In this document: piece by piece, positions 7,766 through 12,783 of the stretch
Layout: every line of letters begins with the position of its first letter
Position numbering within the stretch: position 1 is the first letter of the stretch
Assembly: GCA_003483125.1 (NCBI GenBank)
Contig: DMWU01000003.1
Coordinates: forward strand, 1-12,783
Direction of reading: 5' to 3'
Source: Erythrobacter sp.
GTDB lineage: Bacteria; Pseudomonadota; Alphaproteobacteria; Sphingomonadales; Sphingomonadaceae
Length of the DNA stretch: 12,783 bases
Notes under the pieces: generated by a model
What the model was told of the DNA's origin: nothing
Seen by the model: the letters and a program-made list of their open reading frames with translations, nothing else
Databases searched by the model: none
Position numbers and translations under genes: made by a program

Positions 7766-7883
7766 ATGGTGTGCGCCTTTGCCAACGTTGCGCCTGCGAA
7801 GCAACGTCAAGCTGCGCAAATTGCACCCAATAAGGCAATAGAGCGCTTGTTATACCTCGAATTTGCCCGCATAGATTTACCGC
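7766..7883. promoter_or_regulatory. Divergent promoter region valS / mlaE-like operon
   Basis: 118 bp between two divergent start codons. GTTATAC at 7849-7855 reads as TTATAC on the plus strand and TATAAC on the minus strand, so it could serve as a -10 box in either direction. No convincing -35 box lies at the right distance on either side. On the plus strand the leader would be about 22 bases with no clear Shine-Dalgarno sequence. On the minus strand the valS leader would be about 75 bases and includes the inverted repeat at 7785-7807. Confidence 0.4.
7785..7807. repeat. 7-bp inverted repeat in the valS leader
   Basis: ACGTTGC (7785-7791) and GCAACGT (7801-7807) are perfect reverse complements separated by nine bases. 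In valS mRNA this would be a hairpin about ten bases upstream of the AAAGG ribosome site. It is not followed by a T-rich run in either direction, so it is not a standard terminator. It could be an operator or an RNA stem controlling valS, or chance. Confidence 0.4.
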
Positions 7884-8996
7884 ATGACCGAAACGACGCA
7901 GTTTTCGATCGATGATGGGGACCAAGATAGGACCAGGTTGGTCCTTTCAGGCCCCTTTCTCGTATCGACGATTAGCGAAGTTTGCGATGAGCTGGAGCTG
8001 GTCGAGGGCCATATCCATGTTATCGACCTCTCGCAGATTACCGAAATCGATACGGTGGGCGCATGGATTGCCTGTCGGCTTTCATCGCGCTTGGGAGCAG
8101 AGGTAGAAGGGGCCAGCGATCGCGCATTGCGCTTGATGCGAGCAGTTGAAACCTCCGATAGCGATCTCGATTTCAGCCCGCCAAGAATACCCTTTTGGGA
8201 ACGCGTTCCCGAGAAGACCGGCGAAGTGGTCGACAAGGTACAACATAGCTTGATCGGCGTAATCGGCTTTCTGGGTCAGATCTTGCTCGCTGCGGGAACT
8301 CTTATTCGTCACCCCAGGAAATTTCGTACCCGCGCGCTGATTCGCCAGTTCGAACTTGTTGGCGTCGACGCATTGCCGATTGTCGGCCTGATGAGCTTCC
8401 TGATCGGCATTGTGATTGCCCAACAAGGTGCAGTGCAACTGGAACAATTCGGCGCTGAATCGCTGACGGTGAACCTTGTGGGCCGGATCACCTTGCGCGA
8501 ACTAGGCGTGCTGATGACAGCGATCATGGTAGCAGGCCGTTCGGGCTCTGCATTCGCAGCGCAAATCGGCACAATGAAATTGACCGAAGAGATCGACGCC
8601 ATGCGAACTATCGGAATTTCACCAGTCGAGGCGCTGATTATCCCACGCATCTTGGCATGCACATTCATGATGGTTCTGCTCGGCTTCTACAGCTCGATCG
8701 TCGCGATCGTTGGCGGTGCGGTGGCCGGTGACTTATTGCTCGGCATACCGTTCTGGACATTCCTCTCACGGGTGCAGGAAGTCGTGCCGACCTATGACTT
8801 GTGGGTAGGGCTGATAAAGGCACCCGTGTTCGGGCTGATTGTCGGTTTCGCGGGCTGTTATCACGGCATGCAGGTCCGGGGTAATTCCGAAGAGGTCGGC
8901 CTGCGAACCACCATGGCGGTGGTTTCGGCGATCTTTTTCGTCATCGTGCTCGATGCCTTCTTCGCAGTGTTCTTCACTGAGGTTGGTTGGGGCTGA
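7884..8996 (+). CDS. mlaE: Mla-type ABC transporter permease with N-terminal STAS domain
   Basis: Inner-membrane permease of an Mla phospholipid transporter, 370 residues. Residues 17-90 form a STAS domain like MlaB, with the hallmark IDLSQITEIDTVGAW (47-61). T57 falls where STAS proteins carry the functional Ser/Thr. The MlaE domain follows: amphipathic helix around 118-142, then helices near 163-185, 205-228, 256-284, 309-328 and 343-365. The cytoplasmic coupling segment LTEEIDAMRTIGISPVEAL (233-251) meets the ATPase. E. coli makes MlaB (97 residues) and MlaE (260) separately; here they are one chain, a known arrangement in several lineages. It is the first gene of a four-gene operon: the next ATG begins two bases after the TGA. 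The start at 7884 is the first ATG in frame but lacks a clear Shine-Dalgarno sequence. Confidence 0.93.
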   Translation: MTETTQFSIDDGDQDRTRLVLSGPFLVSTISEVCDELELVEGHIHVIDLSQITEIDTVGAWIACRLSSRLGAEVEGASDRALRLMRAVETSDSDLDFSPPRIPFWERVPEKTGEVVDKVQHSLIGVIGFLGQILLAAGTLIRHPRKFRTRALIRQFELVGVDALPIVGLMSFLIGIVIAQQGAVQLEQFGAESLTVNLVGRITLRELGVLMTAIMVAGRSGSAFAAQIGTMKLTEEIDAMRTIGISPVEALIIPRILACTFMMVLLGFYSSIVAIVGGAVAGDLLLGIPFWTFLSRVQEVVPTYDLWVGLIKAPVFGLIVGFAGCYHGMQVRGNSEEVGLRTTMAVVSAIFFVIVLDAFFAVFFTEVGWG

Positions 8997-8998
8997 GC

Positions 8999-9844
8999 AT
9001 GGAGTACCAACCTAAGCCAGGCGAACACGAACGCTTCCGCGGCGAACACCCCGTGGTGGTCCAAGAACTCAAGACCCAGTTCGGCGAGCATGTCGTCCAT
9101 GAAGACCTGTCGCTGAAGGTAAATCGCGGAGAGATTCTGGGCGTTGTGGGGGGATCCGGCACCGGCAAATCGGTGTTGATGCGCGCTGTCATTGGCCTCA
9201 AAACACCAACCGCAGGAGAGGTCGAAGTATTCGGCCGATCAATTACCGATGCGGAACCTGACGAGGTGATCGGCGTCCGCAACCGCTGGGGCGTGATGTT
9301 CCAAGGCGGCGCTCTATTTTCGACCCTGACAGTAGGCGAAAATGTGGAGGTGCCGCTTAAGCAGTTTTACCCCGACATCAATGACGAACTGCGGTGCGAG
9401 ATTGCGCGCTACAAGGTGATGCTGTCAGGCTTGCCGGATGATGCGGTCATGAAGTATCCGGCCGAGCTTTCGGGTGGGATGAAGAAGCGAGCCGGCCTGG
9501 CCCGCGCGCTTGCGCTCGACCCCGAATTGCTTTTCCTCGACGAACCAACGGCAGGACTGGATCCCATCGGTGCTGCGAAGTTTGACCAATTGACCATGGA
9601 ACTGAAGGAAACTTTGGGCCTCACCGTTTTCCTGATCACTCACGACCTCGATACTCTTTATGAAATCTGCGATCGTGTAGCGGTGCTGGCGGACAAAAAG
9701 GTGATTGCAGTGGGAACGATCCCGGAATTGCTCGAAACGGATCACCCGTGGATCGATGAGTATTTCAACGGGCCACGCGGCCGGGCTGCCAAAGCGACGA
9801 GCGAGCGCAAGGTAATGGACAAGCAGGCGGAAGGCGGTTCATAG
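8999..9844 (+). CDS. mlaF: Mla-type ABC transporter ATPase
   Basis: Cytoplasmic ATPase that drives the MlaE permease, 281 residues. All ABC motifs are present in order: Walker A GGSGTGKS (51-58), Q-loop with Q102 (GVMFQGGALFS), signature LSGGMKKR (157-164), Walker B LLFLDEPTAGLDP (177-189) and H-loop H215 (FLITHDLDT). LSGGMKKR and GGALFS are specific marks of the MlaF/Mkl branch. I chose ATG 8999, two bases after the permease stop, with GGGG six bases upstream. An in-frame TTG at 8987 would add four residues and overlap the permease gene. The C-terminal tail (about 258-281) is charged and probably flexible. The stop is TAG, showing that this codon is used as a normal terminator here. Confidence 0.95.
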   Translation: MEYQPKPGEHERFRGEHPVVVQELKTQFGEHVVHEDLSLKVNRGEILGVVGGSGTGKSVLMRAVIGLKTPTAGEVEVFGRSITDAEPDEVIGVRNRWGVMFQGGALFSTLTVGENVEVPLKQFYPDINDELRCEIARYKVMLSGLPDDAVMKYPAELSGGMKKRAGLARALALDPELLFLDEPTAGLDPIGAAKFDQLTMELKETLGLTVFLITHDLDTLYEICDRVAVLADKKVIAVGTIPELLETDHPWIDEYFNGPRGRAAKATSERKVMDKQAEGGS

Positions 9845-9852
9845 GAAGGGCA

Positions 9853-10800
9853 ATGGAAACACGCGCAAATCATATCTTGGTGGGGGCCGTCACTTTAGCG
9901 CTTCTCGCAGCGCTCGCTGCCTTCATCGTATGGATCGCAAGGCTTGGGCAGGGCCAGCAGAATGAATATGACATTCTGTTCGAGCAATCCGTAGCGGGCC
10001 TAGCCAAAGGTTCGCAGGTTTCATTCGCCGGTGTCCCGGTAGGCCAGGTTTCCGAAATCGATCTGTGGGAACAGGATCCCGAATATGTGCGGGTTCGGGT
10101 CAAGGTGAAGGACGATGTACCGGTCCTGATTGGTACGACAGCAACGATCCAGGCCAGCTTTACCGGTGTTTCGACGATCCTGCTTGACGGCGCGCGCAAG
10201 GATGCTCCTGCCATCACCTGCGATACAACCGCTTGCCCTGAAGGTTACCCGCTCATCCCGCCGGCGCGTGGTGGCTTCAATGAAATCCTCGCGAACGCTC
10301 CCTTGCTGCTCGAACGGCTGGCAACGCTGACAGAGAGGCTGAACATGGTCTTGTCGGATAACAACCAGGAACAGATCGAGGGCATCTTGCGCAACGCCAA
10401 TCGGCTTTCGCAAAGCCTTGCCGATGCCGGACCACAGATTGAGGGTGCGCTTGCCGAGCTGGAAGCCACTTTGCGAGAGGCCGGCGAAACGCTGGACGCA
10501 TTCGAGCAGGTGACCCGTTCAACCGATACGCTCATAAACGAAGAAGGAATCGAGCTGGCACGCGAGCTAAGAGAAACGCTGGCGGCAGCGAAAGAGGCAT
10601 CGACCTCGCTTTCAAAGACACTTGAGGATGCAAGGCCTGCGACACGCCAGCTAGCCGAGAGCACGCTGCCTGCTGCCGAGGCGACATTGCGAGATCTGCG
10701 TGCGACCAGCAAGGCGCTGCGCAATGTTACCGAGCGATTGGAGAACCAAGGGCTAGGACCCTTGATCGAAGGCCAGACATTGCCGGACTACAAACCATGA
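9853..10800 (+). CDS. mlaD: MlaD-like MCE-domain substrate-binding protein
   Basis: Periplasmic lipid-binding component anchored in the inner membrane, 315 residues. One N-terminal helix (about 8-29) is followed by the MCE domain (37-115) with DILFEQSVAGLAKGSQVSF and the conserved GVPVGQV turn (60-66). Residues 116-140 form a short linker with a cysteine pair, CDTTAC (C123, C128). From 145 to 300 the chain is almost entirely helical, Ala/Leu/Glu-rich and coiled-coil-like, ending in a short tail (LGPLIEGQTLPDYKP). E. coli MlaD is 183 residues, so the helical extension is much longer, as in many alphaproteobacterial and PqiB/YebT-like MCE proteins. It may form a needle or barrel towards the outer membrane. 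AGGAAGG lies just before the ATG. The stop overlaps the next start (ATGA). Confidence 0.93.
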   Translation: METRANHILVGAVTLALLAALAAFIVWIARLGQGQQNEYDILFEQSVAGLAKGSQVSFAGVPVGQVSEIDLWEQDPEYVRVRVKVKDDVPVLIGTTATIQASFTGVSTILLDGARKDAPAITCDTTACPEGYPLIPPARGGFNEILANAPLLLERLATLTERLNMVLSDNNQEQIEGILRNANRLSQSLADAGPQIEGALAELEATLREAGETLDAFEQVTRSTDTLINEEGIELARELRETLAAAKEASTSLSKTLEDARPATRQLAESTLPAAEATLRDLRATSKALRNVTERLENQGLGPLIEGQTLPDYKP

Positions 10801-11420
10801 GAGGGCGAACCGTGAAAGTGGGCAAGTTCATGCGAATAGGAGTTTTGGCCTCTACATTGGCACTGGCCGGATGCGTCAGCTTTGGCGGCGAAGTACCTGA
10901 CAGCTTACTAACGCTCACGCCTGACATCACCGCGCCGGCAGGTAGCGGGCAGAGCGGAACCAGAGAGAATGCCATAGCTATTCATGAGCCCGAAGTTCCC
11001 GCAGAAGTTGATGTTCTGCGTATCCCGGTCAAACTCAACAGCTCGAACATCGCCTATCTTGAACACGCGGCTTGGGTTGAGAAACCAGCCCGCCTGTTCC
11101 GACGGTTGCTGGCCGAATTTGTCCGCGTACGCGGGAACAGGGTGGTCATCGATGGGGATGATCCGAGCTTCTTTGCCTCCACCCATTTGCGTGGCACCTT
11201 GCGCGAGTTTGGATATGACGCGTCGCGTAGCGCCGTGATCGTCCGTTTTGACGCGATTCGTCAAAATGAGGGCGGAACGGTTGAAACACAGCGTTTCGAG
11301 GCGATTGAAGAGGGTATTGTACCTTCAGCTGGGCCAGTCGGAATGGCGCTCAATCGCGCAGCGAACAGCGTGGCCGAGCAAGCAGCTGACTGGTTGAGCG
11401 ATACAGAATCTGGCGGCTAA
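10797..11420 (+). CDS. ABC-type transport auxiliary lipoprotein (PqiC-like)
   Basis: Predicted lipoprotein of up to 207 residues, the last component of the Mla-type operon. The lipobox LALAGC ends at C26, preceded by a basic n-region and a short hydrophobic stretch (14-25). The mature part follows the auxiliary-lipoprotein family: LLTLTP near the start, IPVKLNSSNIAYLEHAAWVEKPARLFRRLLAEF (76-108) and AAWVEKPARLF as the clearest match. No soluble MlaC gene is present, so this protein may pass lipid between the MCE protein and the outer membrane (inference). Two starts compete. ATG 10797 overlaps the mlaD stop. GTG 10812 has a better ribosome site (GAGAGGG, six bases upstream) and gives a tighter signal peptide with the cysteine at 21. 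Its TAA overlaps the atp12 stop on the other strand. Confidence 0.85.
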   Translation: MRGRTVKVGKFMRIGVLASTLALAGCVSFGGEVPDSLLTLTPDITAPAGSGQSGTRENAIAIHEPEVPAEVDVLRIPVKLNSSNIAYLEHAAWVEKPARLFRRLLAEFVRVRGNRVVIDGDDPSFFASTHLRGTLREFGYDASRSAVIVRFDAIRQNEGGTVETQRFEAIEEGIVPSAGPVGMALNRAANSVAEQAADWLSDTESGG

Positions 11421-11430
11421 ACCCGCGCCA
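11411..11430. other. Hairpin across the convergent gene junction
   Basis: TGGCG (11411-11415) pairs with CGCCA (11426-11430) around a ten-base loop that holds both stop codons. No T-run follows on either strand, so at best it is a weak or atypical bidirectional terminator. Confidence 0.2.
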
Positions 11431-12112
11431 AACCGATAAACTCACAAGCCTTCTTGAATGCCTTGCCGCGCTGCGCGCGGCGCTCTTCTGCCTGCTCGTC
11501 GCGGCCCCATAGCTCCGCCTGCCATTCTTCCTCCAGGCTGGCCAGCTTCCACAATGCTCCAGGCTCGCATCCTCCGCTCGCAGTTTCCAATGCTATACAT
11601 AGCGATGCCGATAATGAGGCAGTATTTTGCAGCCCGGCCAGTGTGAAGGGATCTAGTTCGCCGAGCAAATCGCGAAGCTTCGACATGGTATCTTCAGGCT
11701 GGCTCTTGTGCATTACCCCGCTGATCCGGTGAAATCGTAGGCCGTGGCGCTCCTCAACCGACTGCAATAGCGGCTCCCACTCTTCCTGCTGGCGCTTGAA
11801 GAATGCGTCTTCCGGGTCGGCGCGGTAGCAGAGCGTATCGGTTTCGCCGTATTCTACAAGCTTGGCGACAGTACCGGCCATGTCATTTGCAACAAGGTCG
11901 AGCGCGAAATCTGTCATGTCTCGTAAGATAAGGCTCGCAGGATCGACTTTATCGCCCTGGCTTTCCCATTCGGCTGCCAAAGCTAGGGCCAAGGCTTCCG
12001 TCGGTACGAGTTGCGGAGTGCCTTTGATCGTCTTGATCCCGCGGCCATCCAGTGTCACCTGCCAGCTATTGTCGACAGGCGTGATTCCCACGTCCTTATA
12101 GAACTTTTTCAT
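11417..12112 (-). CDS. ATP12-family F1-ATPase assembly chaperone
   Basis: 231-residue homologue of mitochondrial Atp12, which binds the F1 alpha subunit before the alpha3beta3 ring forms. It is a known family in alphaproteobacteria. Family marks are the beta-rich start with VTLDGRGIKTIKGTPQLVPT (19-38), ALAAEWESQGDKVDP (45-59), the central ETDTLCYRA (90-98), and the C-terminal SLEEEWQAELWGRDEQAEER (192-211), where a conserved acidic residue is required in yeast Atp12. Although the frame is open to 12148, I chose ATG 12112. It overlaps the upstream stop as ATGA and has an almost perfect ribosome site, AAAGGAGG, four bases before it. It is the last gene of a coupled trio. Stop is TAG, overlapping the lipoprotein stop. 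Confidence 0.93.
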   Translation of the reverse strand: MKKFYKDVGITPVDNSWQVTLDGRGIKTIKGTPQLVPTEALALALAAEWESQGDKVDPASLILRDMTDFALDLVANDMAGTVAKLVEYGETDTLCYRADPEDAFFKRQQEEWEPLLQSVEERHGLRFHRISGVMHKSQPEDTMSKLRDLLGELDPFTLAGLQNTASLSASLCIALETASGGCEPGALWKLASLEEEWQAELWGRDEQAEERRAQRGKAFKKACEFIGLARV

Positions 12113-12324
12113 CGGCCTCCTTTGTTCCAGCGGCTCGCCAGGAACCATGGCACGAAGAAGAACTCGATCATTCCGATGAGCGAGATCACAAAGCCTAACT
12201 CGGACGGTAGGTCGATCTGCCCAACGTTGATAGCGATACCCAGCATCACCAGCGCCAGGCCGCTGAACCGGATCAATTGAAGAAAAAAGAAACGCCGTTG
12301 AGCGAGCTTTTCATCCTGTGTCAC
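12109..12324 (-). CDS. Small two-helix membrane protein, unknown function
   Basis: 71-residue protein that I cannot assign to a named family. It has a polar, basic start (MTQDEKLAQRR), a first helix at about 15-34 (LQLIRFSGLALVMLGIAINV), a short acidic turn (IDLPSE), a second helix at about 43-62, and a basic end (SRWNKGGR). This predicts both termini on the same, probably cytoplasmic, side. It starts with GTG at 12324, overlapping the HAD stop as GTGA, and has a strong ribosome site, GGAGG, seven bases before. Its stop overlaps the ATP12 start as ATGA. Coupling on both sides is strong evidence that it is real. Its role might relate to the membrane or to ATP synthase assembly, but only its position suggests this. 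Confidence 0.8.
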   Translation of the reverse strand: MTQDEKLAQRRFFFLQLIRFSGLALVMLGIAINVGQIDLPSELGFVISLIGMIEFFFVPWFLASRWNKGGR

Positions 12325-12783
12325 AGTAATTCCTCCAAATGCGCCGCATCGCGAGCGACATCTTCTGCGCCAGAGGCGCGTAATTCATCTGCGTCATGAT
12401 AACCCCATTCAACGCCTAAGGCGCGGACGCCCGCATCACTTGCCATGATCATGTCGAAGCTGGTGTCGCCAATCATCACAGCATCGACGGGTGCCGCTCT
12501 AGCCTCGTTCAATGCAGCTTCGAGCATCGCTGGGTGCGGTTTTGAAGGGTGCCTGTCTGCAGTCTGGAGCGAGACGAAAAGATGGTCGATCCCATGCGCG
12601 TCGAGGCAGGTATTGAGGCCGCGATCCGACTTGCCTGTTGCAACAGCCAGCAGCCATCCAGCGGAATGTAGACGGGTGAGTAATTCGCCCACTCCCTCAT
12701 ACAACGGTTCGTGAATTCGTCCCTCCTGACGGCGGGCGAAGAAGGCCGATTTATACGCCTGTACCACGTGTGCGACGTGCTCA
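12321..12783 (-). CDS. HAD-superfamily hydrolase, N-terminus outside window
   Basis: The last 153 or so residues of a HAD-IA (phosphoglycolate phosphatase-like) hydrolase. The 5' end, with the nucleophile DxD motif, lies right of the window. Visible are the end of the helical cap (YKSAFFARR... HEPLYEGVGELLTRL), motif II LAVATGKS, motif III lysine in RHPSKPHPAML, and motif IV MIGDTSFDMIMASDAG, followed by the substrate-side GVRALGVEWGYHDADELRASGA typical of the Gph-like group. The substrate is uncertain; phosphoglycolate is one candidate. The GTG at 12767 is internal, since conserved helical sequence continues to the edge. Its TGA overlaps the GTG start of the small membrane protein, so the two are translationally coupled. 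Confidence 0.88.
   Translation of the reverse strand, partial: EHVAHVVQAYKSAFFARRQEGRIHEPLYEGVGELLTRLHSAGWLLAVATGKSDRGLNTCLDAHGIDHLFVSLQTADRHPSKPHPAMLEAALNEARAAPVDAVMIGDTSFDMIMASDAGVRALGVEWGYHDADELRASGAEDVARDAAHLEELL

Noticed and set aside
7514..7915. 133-codon plus-strand frame across the valS 5' end and the intergenic region
   Set aside because: It is mostly antisense to valS, with no recognisable domain, and overlaps the well-supported mlaE start.
11411..11430. Intrinsic bidirectional terminator
   Set aside because: The stem is only 5 bp with a large loop and no T-run on either strand, so it is kept only as a low-confidence hairpin.
1..12783. tRNA, rRNA, CRISPR, IS element or prophage remnants
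   Set aside because: I saw no cloverleaf-like sequences, regular direct repeats, transposase-like frames or terminal inverted repeats. The window is filled with well-recognised chromosomal genes.

Overview
The window reads as core chromosome of an alphaproteobacterium, most likely a sphingomonad close to Erythrobacteraceae. This is an inference from protein families and gene order. The supporting signs are an ATP12-type F1-ATPase assembly chaperone, an alphaproteobacterial TIGR02186-type protein next to a TauE/SafE exporter, a fused STAS-MlaE permease, and moderately high GC. Genes are dense and mostly joined by 4-bp stop/start overlaps. I see no tRNA, rRNA, CRISPR array, insertion sequence or phage gene.

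Layout. (1) 1-411, minus: 5' part of nhaA (Na+/H+ antiporter), running off the left edge. (2) 412-741: divergent, relatively AT-rich intergenic region. (3) 742-2402, plus: two-gene operon of a TauE/SafE-type exporter and a TIGR02186-type membrane-anchored periplasmic protein. (4) 2507-4303, plus: a HerA-like hexameric ATPase with no NurA partner in view. (5) 4300-7765, minus: valS followed by queE. The valS reading frame is interrupted by an in-frame TAG at codon 800 of 909. (6) 7766-7883: divergent promoter region. (7) 7884-11420, plus: a four-gene Mla-type lipid transport operon: STAS-MlaE permease, MlaF ATPase, MlaD (MCE) protein and an auxiliary lipoprotein. (8) 11417-12783, minus: HAD hydrolase (5' end outside the window), a 71-residue two-helix membrane protein and the ATP12 chaperone, all translationally coupled.

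The Mla genes form a complete inner-membrane retrograde/anterograde phospholipid transporter: ATPase, permease with built-in STAS domain, substrate-binding MCE protein, and a lipoprotein taking the place of a soluble carrier. valS and queE are both tRNA-related (charging of tRNA-Val; queuosine precursor synthesis) and are transcribed together. Both convergent junctions, herA/queE and the lipoprotein gene/atp12, overlap by the same four bases, CTAA.

I did not find a convincing undescribed system. The strongest anomaly is the amber codon in valS. The reading frame continues on both sides of it with family-like sequence, so it is a clean nonsense change (or a sequencing error), not a frameshift. 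As written, it removes the C-terminal coiled-coil arm of an essential enzyme.
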